A stretch of 64,000 nt of DNA, from the NCBI GenBank assembly GCA_964016885.1, contig OZ024743.1:176832574-176896573 (forward strand), in the 5' to 3' direction. The DNA is from Eledone cirrhosa (lineage: Eukaryota; Mollusca; Cephalopoda; Octopoda; Eledonidae). Positions 37,755 through 49,866 of the stretch are shown here, in pieces. The notes beneath the pieces were generated by a model, which saw only the letters and a program-made list of their open reading frames with translations, had not been told where the DNA came from and searched no databases. Within the stretch, counting starts at the first letter, position 1. Each line of letters begins with the position of its first letter. The position numbers and the translations under genes were made by a program.

Positions 37755-39093
37755 CATGTGACAAGCTCTCTAGAGCTGTTGCCATGATAAAATGCACTCA
37801 GTATATCCTGTAAATTACTAGTGCTGGTGCCACAATAAAATACACTCAGGACATCCTCTAAATTGTTAGTGCTGGTGCCATTATAAAATGCACCCAGTAC
37901 ATCCTGTAAATTGTTAGTACTGGTGCCATTATAAAATGCACCCAGTACATCCTGTAAATTGTTAGTACTGGTGCCATTATAAAATGCACCCAGTACATCC
38001 TGTAAATTGTTAGTACTGGTGCCATTATAAAATGCACCCAGTACATCCTGTAAATTGTTAGTACTGGTGCCATTATAAAATGCACCCAGTACATCCTGTA
38101 AATTGTTAGTACTGGTGCCATTATAAAATGCACCCAGCACATCCTGTAAATTGTTAGTACTGGTGCCAATATAAAATGCACCCAGTACATCCTGTACATT
38201 GTTAGTACTGGTACCATTATAAAATGCACCCAGTACATCCTGTAAATTGTTAGTACTGGTGCCATTATAAAATGCAGCCAGTACATCCTGTAAATTGTTA
38301 GTACTGGTACCATTATAAAATGCACCCAGTACATCCTGTACATTTAGTACTGGTGCCATTATAAAATGCACCCAGTACATCCTGTAAATTGTTAGTACTG
38401 GTACCATTATAAAATGCACCCAGTACATCCTGTAAATTGTTAGTACTGGTGCCAATATAAAATGCACCCAGTACATCCTGTAAATTGTTAGTACTGGTAC
38501 CATTATAAAATGTACCCAGTACATCCTGTAAATTGTTAGTACTGGTGCCATTATAAAATGCACCCAGTACATCCTGTAAATTGTTAGTACTGGTACCATT
38601 ATAAAATGCACCCAGTACATCCTGTAAATTGTTAGTACTGGTACCATTATAAAATGCACCCAGTACATCCTGTAAATTGTTAGTGCTGGTGCCATTATAA
38701 AATGCATCCAGTACATCCTGTAAATTGTTAGTGCTGGTGCCATTATAAAATGCATCCAGTACATCCTGTAAATTGTTAGTAGTGATACCATTATAAAATG
38801 CACCCAGTACATCCTGTAAATTGTTAGTGCTGGTGCCACGATGAAATGTACCCAGTATATGCTGTAAAGTATGTGTTGATGCCATGATAAAATGCACACT
38901 GTATATGCTGTAAAGTATGTGTTGGTGTCATGATAAAGTGCAACCACAACATGTTGAAAAATGTTAGTATTGCAGCATATGACAATCTCTCTAGAGCTGA
39001 TGCAACAATAAAATACACCCAGTGCACCCAGTAAATTGTTGGTGCTGGAACCACGATAAAATGTACCGAGTACCCTCTGTAAAGTGGTGGGGC
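37755..39093 (-). repeat. 48-bp minisatellite with a 530-codon open frame
   Basis: The unit on plus is AATGCACCCAGTACATCCTG followed by TAAATTGTTAGTACTGGTGCCATTATAA; about 24 units lie at 37770-38943, with decayed units to 39093. The period of 48 is 16 codons. On the minus strand two frames are stop-free: one repeats MAPVLTIYRMYWVHFI, the other NGTSTNNLQDVLGAFY. One ORF (39247 to 37655, ATG start, 530 aa) switches between these frames where a unit lacks 2 bases (about 38343). I find no domain, signal peptide or splice context, and treat the ORF as a by-product of the period; it could be tested as a gene. Confidence 0.85.
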
Positions 39094-39428
39094 TGTGGGG
39101 AACCCATGACAAGCTTCTCCACTCTGCATGTTGGTTGCATATCCTCTCACCAATCACACCCCACTTGCTGTCATTTCCTCCACCATCATCCCCAACCATG
39201 TCCTTCTTGGTCTTCCCCTTTCTTGTCCTCTTCCTCACATTCATCATAAGAAATACAATGACAACTGTAAGATTTTAATATTTTTGATCTGAAAACTGTA
39301 CAATGCAGCAAAGAACTTATTTTGCTGTTTCCCATATATCATCAAAATTAGTAAAGGAAGAAAAAACATCTTGAACCCTCTAGCATTTACATTATACATA
39401 CTATTGTATTTTCACAGTAAAGGCTATC
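39094..39428. other. No gene seen
   Basis: Unremarkable sequence between the minisatellite and an RTE tail. Confidence 0.6.
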
Positions 39429-40213
39429 ATCATCATCATCATCAACGTTTAACGTCCGTGTTCCACGCTTGCATGGGTTTGGACGGGGGTTTTCCCACTT
39501 GAGGCAAGAGTGATTGTCTTGCTCGCATAGGACTGTCTGGCAGGTTTTCTACAGTTGGATGCCCTTCCTAACACCAACCACATTTACAGTGTGGGTCTGG
39601 GAGGTTTTTACCGTGTTGCCTACATGGCCACATTACAGCGTGGACTGTGTGTTTTTTTGTCGTGACACCTACACGATGTCATTTGTTTCGGCCTGGATGG
39701 TGTGGCACCAACATAACTTTACATAAAAGGGGGCGGTGTGGATGGGGTGGGGGGACGGGGGTGTATTTTGTTAGAGATGCCTACTGACTGTAGTAGGTTT
39801 TACTTTGTATTTAGGTAAGGCGGGTCTTCTCTATTACTGAGTACCGCCAAAGGTCTCGGTCCAGTGACATTGTCTTGGTGTGGTGTAAGTGTGTGAGGTC
39901 GGAGTTTATCAGCTCGTCCCGGGTTTTTCTGGGCCTGCCTATTCCGTGGCTACCGTCTATCTTTATTGCCCTGCACTTTGTTATACAGCTATCGTCCTTC
40001 ATGCGCATCACGTGACCATACCAACGTAGCCTTCTCTTGTTTAAACAACATCTGATCCCTCTTATTTCTAATTTTTTCCTTAGTTCGTTTATGCTTTGCC
40101 GTTCACGTATATTACTATTACACATCCAGTGGAGCATGCAAGCTTCGTTTCTCTCTAGTCTGCGTATATCCTCTGCACACAATGCCCAGGTCTCACTGCC
40201 ATGCAACATTATC
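39429..40213 (-). pseudogene. RTE-A LINE, 5'-truncated copy
   Basis: The minus-strand frame from 40209 reads MLHGSETWALCAEDIRRLER, NEACMLHWMCNSNIRERQS, RRLRWYGHVMRMKDDSC and GRPRKTRDELINSDLTHL to a stop at 39811. It is near-identical to the C-terminal 132 residues of the RTE copy at 50198-51307. The 3' UTR (39429-39810) also matches closely, including CCTACTACAGTCAGTAGGCA and the terminal (GATGAT)n. The frame is intact in this stretch, so the copy looks young; it simply lacks everything upstream. The truncation point is next to ATTATCTCACATAAATAATT with no obvious target duplication. Confidence 0.85.
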
Positions 40214-40428
40214 TCACATAAATAATTATTTCACAAAATATCAAAGCTAGGAGATCCTGATGTTATTTATTTTAAGAACACTACCTTAACATAAGTATGA
40301 GCTTATGGCCAGTTTAACAAAAACAGGGGAGAGAATTCTAGCTGGATACAGCCAGTTTAAATGCTAAAGGGATATAAGAAAATAACAACAGGAGAACAGT
40401 ACAATGATGGTAAATTAGTTCAAAATGT
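40214..40428. other. No gene seen
   Basis: AT-rich sequence with no supported feature. Confidence 0.6.
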
Positions 40429-40680
40429 GAACACATGTAGCTTAGTGGTAAATGTGTTGGACTTATGATCATAATGTCATGGGTTCGTTTTTTAGACTGG
40501 GTTGTGTGTTGTGTTCTTGAGTAAAATACTTCATTTCACATTGCTCCAGTATACTCAGCTGAAAATAAGTGCCAGAAATAGCTGGGGATTTAACCCTGCG
40601 ATGGATTGACGTCCTGTCCAGTGGGGAGAATCATGTACTCTCAGTTGCTTCATACCGCGGAGACCAGGGTAAGTACTGGC
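40429..40680 (+). mobile_element. Old tRNA-derived SINE
   Basis: Head ACATGTAGCTTAGTGGTAAA with a B-box-like ATGGGTTCG, then TTCTTGAGTAAAATACTTCA and CACATTGCTCCAGTATACTC. The 3' part (GCGATGGATTGACGTCCTGT, ACCGCGGAGACCAGG) differs from SINE-B, so it belongs to another subfamily. Confidence 0.65.
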
Positions 40681-40969
40681 TTGATGAGACTCTGGGCTTG
40701 AGATTTTAGATATTAGTTCAGTGTGTGATATAGTTGGAAAATAGTTTTATGTTTTGGGTGCTAGTCCTTCATTGGAAAAGGGAAAAAGAAAGGAACGAAG
40801 ATGTGTGGAAGAGAGAAGAGAAAGGAAAGATGAAAGTAAAAAAGAAAACAGGGAAAAAAGGTAGAGAAGTGAGAAAATATGTGTTGTTGTTAGACAGCCA
40901 GCTATGTAGTCTTTTTATTTTATATATACATATGTATATATGGGATATATGTGTGGAAGTGTGTAGTTA
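40681..40969. other. No gene seen; A/G-rich stretch
   Basis: Purine-rich at about 40770-40880, followed by a short TA run. The lysine-rich frame there is a composition effect. Confidence 0.6.
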
Positions 40970-41455
40970 TTATCATCATCACCATTTAATGTCTATTTTC
41001 CACACTAGCATAGGTTAGACGAGTTGTCCCATTGTGAGACAAGTCAGAGCAGATGACTTTGTCTTGCTTAAACAGAACTGTTTCTGGCTTGGTTTCTATG
41101 GCTGGATGCCCTTCCTAATGCCAAAGCATTTACAGCATGGAGGAGGTGCTTTTTATCATATCACCAAGTGACCAACTGACAGGTTAGACTGAGTGCTTTT
41201 TGTCATGTCACCAACACGACCACTTTACAAACTGGACTAAGCACTTTTAATTACATCACCAACGCAACCACTTTATAGGGCAGACTGGATGCTTTTTATT
41301 GTGTCACCAACATTACCACTTTACAGGGTGAGCTGGGTGCTTTTTTTGTCTCACCAACATGACCAATTTACTGGATGGGATAGGTCCTTTTTGTCATGTC
41401 ACCACACAACCACTTTACACTGTGGACTGGGTGCTTATTTGTCATGCCCACCAGA
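40970..41455 (-). mobile_element. RTE-type 3' region with minisatellite module
   Basis: Reversed tail ATCATCATCACCATTTAATG with CACTAGCATAGGTTAGACG, then GGATGCCCTTCCTAATGCC, then about six drifted copies of the module with GTCACCAACATGACCACTTT and GGGTGCTTTTT. The RT fragment that follows lies on the same strand and may belong to it. Confidence 0.7.
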
Positions 41456-41665
41456 TTACAAAATGGGGAACCTATCAAATGCTTTCTCCAAGTCAACAAA
41501 TACCAAGTAGAGGGGTTTACTTTTAGCTAGGTACTTCTCCTGCAGTTACCTGACAAGGAGAGAGCATCAGTGGGTACTTTTACCTGGCACAAACCAGAAC
41601 TGCATCTCATTTAGGTTAATTCAATCCTTAATCAGTTGTACAATGACTCTTTATAAGTATGACTT
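41456..41665 (-). pseudogene. RTE-type reverse transcriptase core fragment
   Basis: On the minus strand one frame reads LNEMQFWFVPGKSTH, then after drift LVR-stop-LQEKYLAKSKPLYLVF continuing VDLEKAFDRFPI. The FVDLEKAFDR block is RT motif A with the first catalytic Asp. MQFxFxPGKST is the preceding motif of RTE-type LINEs. Two stops (after STH and after LVR) break it. It joins the 3' region at 40970-41455 directly, implying deletion of the middle of the element. Confidence 0.7.
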
Positions 41666-42479
41666 AACTCAACCCATGCCTACTGTGAACCCAAGCAAAT
41701 GCAAACCACAATCATATAATCGTCTCTACCCAGAATACTATACATCAGCAGCCATAAATTATATTCAAACACATCCTGCAAAATCATATTAAAGACTTCT
41801 CAGTCAAACAACCATCCTGCTCCAATTACTGGTATAGAGGTGACAGACATCACCAGGCTGCAGCCATCATATTATATATTTACTCTATTCCTCTGTCTCT
41901 TTTTGTTTTTATTTGTCTCCTTTATAATATAATTATGATTTAATTAAAATCTGCAGCTTTGTTTTGTCATTAACAATTGCAAAAGAATTGTTCCCCAATG
42001 ACAACAATTTGGTATTACAATACATATTGTTATTACATCATGGAAGAAAAGACTAATTCTTAACTATAGTTACATCAACAACATCTTTTAACTACCTCCT
42101 GCGTTTCTTTTGTTCAATGCTGAGTTTTCTGTACAGAAATATAACCCAAAGAATTCAAGTCGTCAATGTAAAAACACAGCTGCTTATTTTATTTGTTTTA
42201 TATTTTTACATATTTTTTTCACTACTTTATATTTTGTATTTTATTCCTTCATTTATTATGTATATATATATATATATATATATTGTAGAGAAGATCATGA
42301 TGTGAATGAAATGTGTTCAACCATTTTGCCAAACTCACAACAACAACTGTTGCAATGCGCTGACACAGGAACCCGTACATGGTTATTCAATTTGCTAGAA
42401 ATAATAACAGTGAAATACTTCTCAAATCACACCCTACAGTAAAGTAAAGACACATGAGATAATGTAGTCATAGATACTC
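41666..42479. other. No gene seen; (TA)n at 42258-42282
   Basis: Unremarkable AT-rich sequence. The 110-codon plus frame across the TA run has no recognisable feature. Confidence 0.55.
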
Positions 42480-43089
42480 TATAATGGCTGACAAACAGCA
42501 CCACATTCTTTTGTTATCTGTTTTCTTTTTACATCACATCTGCCTTCCTTTTTCTCTTTTCCTCTCATCTACCTTCCTTTGTCTTCTTTACTCTATGTTT
42601 TTTTTTCTGTTTTCATTTCCCTCTTATCTGTTTTCCTTTTTTTTCTCTCCTAAACATCCTCTCCTCTTTCACTTTCCGATGGTGAATACTAGTGTCCGAA
42701 ATGTTAAGATTCTTTGCCAACTCTATCAAGCATTAAACTAATAACCCACTATTGTATTATATTGTTCTCTTGTATTGTTTTTCCTTGTGGACACTTCTAA
42801 AAAAAAACAATGAAATGAAAGCTGAGTCAATCAACAATCTCGGCTGGAATGCTTTTGATCATAGGTTTGATCAGTCAGAACTGATCCAGGGCTAAACAAC
42901 AATCATCACAGCTATGATTTATAGTATTTCTCTTATGCAAAGCATACATTTAACAAAACGTTATGATTGTTCATATATCCATCCAGTTTTGTAGCCCACA
43001 TTCATCACTAATGACCAAGGTTTTGCACCTAGAAAGTTTCCCTCTGAGGCACAAGCCTGGGCAAAGTTTATTGGAAGACTAGCAGTTGC
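42480..43089. other. No gene seen; polypyrimidine tract at about 42510-42680
   Basis: T/C-rich tract gives hydrophobic-looking but low-complexity frames. The rest is unremarkable. Confidence 0.6.
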
Positions 43090-43292
43090 CTATGCATAAC
43101 AGTCTCTCCTCTCCATGCCACCGATATTATCCAAGGGACGTTGCAACTCATTTCTACAACCGAGTAAACTGGAACAACGTGAAATAAAGTGTCTTGCTCA
43201 AGGACACAATGCATCACCCAGTCCAAGAATCAAACTCACAACCTCTCAATTGCAAGCCCAACTCTTTAACCACTAAGCCATGCACCTTCATA
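43090..43292 (-). mobile_element. Old tRNA-derived SINE
   Basis: On the minus strand GGTGCATGGCTTAGTGGTTA, then AGAGTTGG and the B-box-like GTGAGTTTGATTCTTGG, followed by CTTGAGCAAGACACTTTATT. Related to the copy at 12928-13105 and to SINE-B. Confidence 0.7.
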
Positions 43293-43771
43293 ATCTTGTT
43301 ATATATGAAACACGAATCCTGAACTCTAATAATTAAATACATTCAATGGTATTGCCATCATTATTGACGTTACTGGTCCACCATTCTAATATAATTAATA
43401 TGCCTGGAGTGTCTGTGTTGATGCTCATTGTTCAAATTCAAATTTCCGGAACAAGGAAGTATGACAGCATAGTATCAAAGGGAGATAATTCTTCCAGGGA
43501 TGTATTTTTTTTTTTTTTACATACTTTTATGAATTAAACAAATATAATGCTAGAAATTACTTTGGAAAATGAATGTCAAATAATCTGTTGTATTTCTCTC
43601 TGTTCACCACATCGTGAGGCTATTCTCCTACAGTCTTGAAAAGACAACCACAAATTAAAGAGACTAGACCTAGAGCGAATAAAGTTAAGACAGCATTTTA
43701 TAGCTATTAGAAAAATTCATCGAAGGAGACTTAATCTAAAATTGAAGATGTATTTAAAGAGCACATATACA
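43293..43771. other. No gene seen
   Basis: AT-rich, with an oligo-T run near 43506-43518. Confidence 0.6.
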
Positions 43772-43862
43772 AATACATGTATAGCTTAGTGGTTAGGTTG
43801 TTGGGCTATGAGTTCAATTCCCGAAACAGGTAGCATATTGTGTCCTTGAGCAAGACATTTAA
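43772..43862 (+). mobile_element. SINE head fragment
   Basis: TAGCTTAGTGGTTAGG, B-box-like ATGAGTTCAATTCCC and GTCCTTGAGCAAGACATTT. Only the tRNA-like head and first core block remain. Confidence 0.65.
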
Positions 43863-44092
43863 AAAAATATAATGAAAATTATTGTGTACAGTGCTCAGGT
43901 GCACTACAACTCATCAAAGGTGCATGTATAGTATATAGAATAATGTATAAATGTCAGGAAAGTGAACAGAGTATGAGTGATAATATACACACAGATACAC
44001 AAGTTTTATTTTCTATTGTGCCAGTCCTCAACTGGAAGAAATGAATCACAATGACACCTGTGCCAAGCAGTAATTTAGTGTGTATATATAGC

Positions 44093-44495
44093 ATCATCAT
44101 CGTCATCATTTAACGTCCATCTTCCATGCTAGCATGGGTTAGACGGTTTTGTTCCATTTGATGCGGGATTGGTCAGGAGAATGTGTCTCGCTCGTACAGA
44201 ACTGTCTCTGGCAGGTTTTTTACGGCTGGATGCCCTTCCTAACAACAACCACATTTACAGTGTGGACTGGATGCTTTTTGTTGTGTCACTGACACAGTGG
44301 ATGGAAATGGGAGGATGGGGTAGGGTGTGTGGGGCGGGGTGTATATTGGGTCAAGAGGTGCCTACTGACTGTAGGTTTGTATGCAAGGGAAGGCAGGTCT
44401 TCTGTACAACTGCATAGCGTCAAAGGTCAGTTTTTATCACCTTGTCCCAGGTTTTTCTTGGTCTACTCACTCTGTAGCTTCCATTAATTTTCATT
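44093..44495 (-). pseudogene. RTE-like LINE 3' end, 5'-truncated
   Basis: Reversed tail (CATCATTTAACGTCCATCTT, CATGCTAGCATGGGTT) and 3' UTR with TGCCTACTGACTGTAGG as in RTE-A. Upstream on the minus strand the coding end reads KINGSYRVSRPRKTWDKVIK before frame loss. The copy is cut at a (CT)n/(TA)n run near 44500. Confidence 0.75.
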
Positions 44496-44496
44496 G

Positions 44497-44504
<8 letters not shown>

Positions 44505-44541
<37 letters not shown>

Positions 44542-44640
44542 ATATGAGTTGCAATGACACTGGTGCCAAGCTGTATTGATCTTTGTCATTCTCTATGACA
44601 TCATATATTGTGTGTATATAGTATATATATATAAGTTGTG
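44505..44640. repeat. (TA)n microsatellite and low complexity
   Basis: TA runs at 44510-44545 and 44616-44632, with a short tract between them. Confidence 0.8.
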
Positions 44641-44799
44641 ATAACCCTGACGCCAAGTATTGGCTGTTGTCATTCCATTGGATGACATCAATGGTGTGTG
44701 GGGGGGGGGAAGACTTGTATACATGAGCCACTGCTGATATTCTACAAAACCTCTTGCCCCAGACTTGTGCCTTGAAAAAGAAATTTTTGAGTGTATAAG

Positions 44800-45560
44800 G
44801 CCTTAATCCCTTTGATACCAAGCCTCTTTTGATTCCATGCTACAAAACGGTTTATTCCAAAATATTTATATTCATCTAAACAATTTCCATCATAATTTTC
44901 TGTAACATTCTTTGTTAAGTCTTGTCCCAAATGCCTGCTGAACTTTTTTGATACAAGCCGTCTGAAAATGGCTGTGACACTATGCTACAAAATGGTTTAT
45001 TTTCAAGTGTTTATATTTATCTAAAAACCTCCCATCATAATTTTATGTAAAAACCTTTTTTAAGTTCCAAATACCAGTTGAGAAAGTTAGTCATATTACA
45101 AATTTCTCCAAATTATTGCTTGTTTTCAAAATGTATAAATTGTCTTTAACCCTTTAGTTACCAACCCAGCCAAAACCGACTCTGGTTCTATGAAATAAAA
45201 TCACCCATTTTAAAGGTTTTCAATTTAAATTAAAATCTTCCAACATAATTTTATATAAGAACCTCATATTAAGTTACTATCTAAGTAATCAAATAATTAA
45301 TAATTTTTGTAAATCCCTCAAAATTCTTCACTAATTAATTAAAATAGAGTGTATTTCATTAGAAATGCTGTCATGAAAGGGTTAATTAGGAATATTGTAG
45401 ATAAAGGATTAATAATGAGAAAGTTAGTAATATTACTAAATCCCTCTAAATTCTTGGTTATTTTCAAAATGATTTGAAAATCATAGGCAGTGTTTTTCAT
45501 TTGAAATATTGTAAGGAAAGGGTTAACAATTTAATGAGTCAGACATTCAGAAAAGGGTCA
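44800..45560. repeat. Dispersed A/T-rich repeat, several degenerate copies
   Basis: Blocks starting AACCCTTTAGTTACCAACCC or drifted forms (CCCTTTGATACCAAGCCTC), followed by a TATGAAATAAAATCA-like part, TTTATATTTATCTAAA and TCCATCATAATTTTATGTAA. They recur at about 44803, 44945, 45149 and 45520. No coding potential. Confidence 0.6.
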
Positions 45561-46254
45561 TAGGCACTGTCATTCTCTTCACAGAATAAACAGTTAAAAA
45601 CAAAAACAAACAACCAAAACAATCCAGGCCCATTATAAAAGGTCAGATTGGATGGCGTAGTCATGGGTTCCCTGTACACATGAGAAAGATATGATGGTCA
45701 CTGTTATCATTATATAATTATTGTCATTAAAAAACAGCAACAGCAGTAGCAACAGCCAAAGACTAGCAACAATTATTCACCAATCTTGTTGTGGAATATA
45801 AAACAATCTAGATACATACAAATATGCAATATAATTTGTTCAATGGTGTGGAAGAAATTTAGGTGAGACGAGCTGACATTAAGCCTTACAACGCCCATTA
45901 CGTTACACTAATCAAAAACAGAAATATAAAATTGTTATTGCTTGCGACGTTTGTCTTTCTCTTTACAATTTATTTTTTGTTTTTTCCCTTTTACCAGTTC
46001 ATTTCATTTTATGCTTCATTGACCCAATTGTCTGGAAGAAGACTCACTGGAGCAGTAAAATTAAGTATGCTGGGTCCTCCATCGTTTTCAATGATGAGCA
46101 TCAGATAGTTTCATCAAAGTAGCTACTATTACTACTACAACTCACTACTAACAAACTATGCAAATGTTTCTCTCTCTCTCTCTTTTTCCCTTCCCCACTC
46201 TCTCCCTCACTTTCTTTTTCACTCCTCTCTTTTTCTCTCTCTCTTACTTTTTCT
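45561..46254. other. No gene seen
   Basis: A plus frame at about 45863-46108 includes a hydrophobic stretch (LLLLATFVFLFTIYFLFFPF) but has no homology I recognise. A (CT)n-rich run is at 46165-46250. Confidence 0.5.
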
Positions 46255-46760
46255 TTATGAACCATTTTGATACCAGCCTGGTTCTGGTTGTATGAAATGA
46301 AACCAAATATTTTAAAGGTTTTCTATTTAAATTAAAGTCTTCAAACATACTTTTATTTATGAACCATTATGTTAACTCTTTTGATATAAAATTGCAATAA
46401 ATTACCCAAGGTTTTACAGTACAAAACATACTTTAAGGGTGTTTATATTTATCTAAAAAAAACCTTCCATCATAGTTTTATGTAAGAAAATGTGTTTGTT
46501 CCAGCTTAATAATTTAAAAAATGTGTGTAGTTGTATTACTAGATCTATCCAAATTCTTCATTATTTACAATATGATTTGAAAAGTATAGCCAATGTCTTT
46601 CAGGAAAAATATGGTAAGGAAAAGGTTAAGAAAAAACAAGAAACTTAGTAATAAATAATTAACAATTTTTGGAAATTCATCAAAATTGTTCATAAATTTA
46701 ATACAATGTATTTCATTAGAAATATGGTTACAAAAGGGTTAAGCCACTAATTTTTAAAAA
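46255..46760. repeat. Dispersed A/T-rich repeat, further copies
   Basis: Same family as 44800-45560: GAACCATTTTGATACCAGCC with TGGTTCTGGTTGTATGAAAT at 46258, and TTTATATTTATCTAAAAAAA with CCTTCCATCATAGTTTTATG near 46442-46485. Confidence 0.6.
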
Positions 46761-46929
46761 AGAGAGTTAAGAAACAGCAAGAAAATAGGCAGTTATGTTA
46801 TAGAATTTCTTTGAAATCGTTGTAGGCAGGCCATAATATTTAGTCTTTGTGGTGTTGGTTGCATTAAATTTCTAAAAAATCTGATATTTCTTCTCAAATT
46901 TTATCTTTAACAAGTGAAATATAATGAAG

Positions 46930-46931
46930 AG

Positions 46932-46963
<32 letters not shown>

Positions 46964-47000
46964 CCATTTAACGTTTGTTAGATGGTGATGATGATGATGT
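46930..47000 (-). mobile_element. RTE-type tail fragment flanked by (CAT)n and (GAT)n
   Basis: (CAT)n, CACCATTTAACGTTTG, TTAGATG, then (GAT)n in the opposite sense. Only the tail remains. Confidence 0.55.
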
Positions 47001-47079
47001 GTCTCTCTATTTTGCTAGTGTCAGGTGCAGTAACCGTTTCAACCAATCAGCACTGACGGAACTATTTCTAAAACAATAA

Positions 47080-47300
47080 GTTCATGTGAGTGTGTATGTA
47101 TTGCCTTTCCTTTGCATTTTTGCTGTGTGCATATGTGTGTGTATACATATATGTGTGTATGCATGCTTGTGTGTAATATTACATGCATGCGTGTGTTTGT
47201 ATGTTTTGTATGGTATGTATGTTGTGCATATACAGTGTATGTGTGTATGTATGCATGTGTGTATGTATGCTTGTGTGTGTGTGTGCTTTATATTAATATT
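47080..47300. repeat. TG-rich low-complexity stretch
   Basis: Irregular GTGTGTATG runs. Frames of YVCMYVCVC type are not genes. Confidence 0.7.
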
Positions 47301-47355
47301 GGTTCATTTATAAAGATATAAATTGCACAACATATACATACATATTTACACACAT

Positions 47356-47405
47356 CATCATCATCTTCGTTTAACGTCCATCTTCCACGCTAGCATGGGT
47401 TAGAC
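47356..47405 (-). mobile_element. RTE-type tail fragment
   Basis: CATCATCATCTTCGTTTAAC, GTCCATCTTCCACGCTAGCA and TGGGTTAGAC, the reversed RTE-A-type tail, sitting inside the minisatellite that resumes at once. Confidence 0.75.
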
Positions 47406-48575
47406 ATATTTACACACATATACACACATATTTATACACATATACACACATATTTACACACATACATACATATTTACACACATATACATACATATTTACA
47501 CACATATACATACATATTTACACACATATACATACATATTTACACACATATACATACATATTTACACACATATACACACATATACATACAGATTTACACA
47601 CATATACATACATATTTACACACATATACACATATTTACACACATATACATACATATTTACACACATATACACACATATACACACATATTTATACACATA
47701 TACATACATATTTACACACATATACATACATATTTACACACATATACATACATATTTACACACAAACACATACATATTTACACACATATACATACATATT
47801 TACACACATATACACATATTTACACATATACATACATATTTACACACATATACATACATATTTACACACATACATACATATTTACACACATATACACATA
47901 TTTACATACATATACATACATATTTACACACATATACATACATATTTACACACATATACATACTTATTTACACACATACATACATATTTACACACATATA
48001 CACATATTTACACACATATACACACATATACATACATATTTACACACACATACATACATATTTACACACATACATACATATTTACACACATATACACATA
48101 TTTACAACCATATACATACATATTTACACACATATACACACATATTTACACACAAACACATACATATTTACACACATATACATACATATTTACACACAAA
48201 CACATACATATTTACACACATATACATACATATTTATACACATATACATACATATTTACACACAAACACATACATATTTACACACATATACATGCATATT
48301 TACACACAAACATACATATTTACACACATATACATACATATTTACACATGTACATCATCATTATCATCATATACATACATATTTACACACATATACACAC
48401 ATATTTACACACAAACACATACATATTTACACACATATACATACATATTTATACACATATACATACATATTTACACACAAACACATACATATTTACACAC
48501 ATATACATACATATTTACACACAAACACATACATATTTACACACATATACATACATATTTACACATGTACATCAT
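47406..48575. repeat. 22-bp minisatellite
   Basis: Units of the form CATATTTACACACATATACA plus TA with length variants; later units use ACACAAACACATACATATTT. A TTTACACATGTACATCATCA block recurs at about 48340 and 48558. ORFs here are periodic. Confidence 0.9.
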
Positions 48576-48691
48576 CATTATCATCGTTTAAAATAGACAT
48601 AAAACGATGATGACGATGACACACACACACAATTACAGACACAAATGCATACATATTTATACTCTGTCTATTCAGTTGATACTATGAAATA

Positions 48692-49580
48692 CAGGGTGTG
48701 GACGATATTGTTCGCAAGATTACTGTCTAGGAAAAGATAGCACAGTAGTTTTATTTTTTAAGATATATTTATCAAACTTGGATCAGTTTGTCTTCATGAC
48801 TTGTTCTTTCGATCTCACTTGATAAACCCTCCATTGGCTTTGATGACGGCCTCAAGGCGGCCTCGGAACCGGCTACAGGCCTTCGTCACTGTCCCCCGAC
48901 TTAGGTCCCTAAAGGCACTTGTGATCCTGGCCTTCAGATCGTCTTTCGTATTGCAGCTAGATCTGTTGGTGTCTCGTTCCACTGCGCCCCACACAAAGAA
49001 GTCGAGAGGGTTGCAGTCAGGCGAGCTGGGTGACCAGATGTCAGGTGAAGTGTGGTCGACGAAGTTCTCTGACAGCCAGGCTTGGGTCTTTCGGCTGGTA
49101 TGGCAGGGCGCTGAGTCTTGCTGCCACACGTACGGCCTACCTGCAGCTACCTGGTCGATCCAGGGCTTTACTACCTCGCTCAGAACACGGATGTAGCCAT
49201 CGGTGTTCAGCTTGAGGCCCTCAGGGAAGAAGTGAGGTGGCATGATGTCACCTTGACTGCTGACGACACCTAAGACCAATGTTGTCGCTGGAAACTTTGT
49301 CTGCATGACTCTGGGCACGTCTTTGGATGAGACAGCGAGCCATCTGTTGTTCTGAGAGTCTGAAATTTCCTTATTTGTCCTCCCAGCGCGGATTTCAAGA
49401 AGAACTCCGTGTCTCTTCCACAAATTTGGAGGTTCAAAATTATTCATAATCAATTATTCTGAAAATAAATAATGGAAATATAGTCACTGTTTTTATGAAG
49501 ACAAGAGTGACAATGGAAGTAAAAAAAATTTACATAAAATTAGCAGTTGATAATTGCGAACAAATATCGTCCGCACCCTG
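48692..49580 (-). mobile_element. Mariner-like element, internally deleted, copy 2
   Basis: Ends CAGGGTG with inverted repeats of about 27 bp (48692-48717 and 49554-49580), flanked by TA. Length 889 bp. It is closely similar to copy 1 (13202-14093) over its full length and lacks the same 5' half of the transposase gene. Confidence 0.9.
48815..49447 (-). pseudogene. Mariner transposase, C-terminal part (DD37D-like)
   Basis: An ATG-started frame of 210 residues. It contains SQNNRWLAVSSKDVPRVM, LGVVSSQGDIMPPHFF, PYVWQQDSAPCHTSRK and IWSPSSPDCNPLDFFVWGAV. The Asp in WQQDSAPCH is the second catalytic residue; the Asp in NPLD follows after 37 residues, fitting the DD37D group of Tc1/mariner transposases. 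The helix-turn-helix domain and the first catalytic Asp are absent because of an internal deletion that joins the N-terminal NNFEPPNLWKRHG block to the middle of the catalytic domain. The product could not cut DNA but might still be made. The frame is open to TGA at 48815-48817. Confidence 0.85.
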
Positions 49581-49792
49581 TATACATACACACATATACG
49601 CACAACATATACATACACACATATACACTCTTATATACATACATTTGCAGATGCACACACATACACACAATTACACCGACACAACGTACACACGCATTAA
49701 TCTAACTTGATTGGAAATTCTAACCATCACTCCCTCTCTCATTTTCTCTCCCTCCCTATCTTTTTCTCCATCTCTCACCCTCACTGTTTTGC

Positions 49793-49833
<41 letters not shown>

Positions 49834-49866
49834 CATATATATATATTATATTTAATATAAAATGGA
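49581..49866. repeat. CA/TA microsatellites, no gene
   Basis: ACATACACACATATAC runs to about 49700, a pyrimidine-rich stretch, then (TA)n at 49798-49830 and 49838-49846. Confidence 0.8.

Noticed and set aside
45863..46108. Small membrane protein gene
   Set aside because: One hydrophobic stretch in a T-rich region; no homology, conserved start context or splice signals seen.
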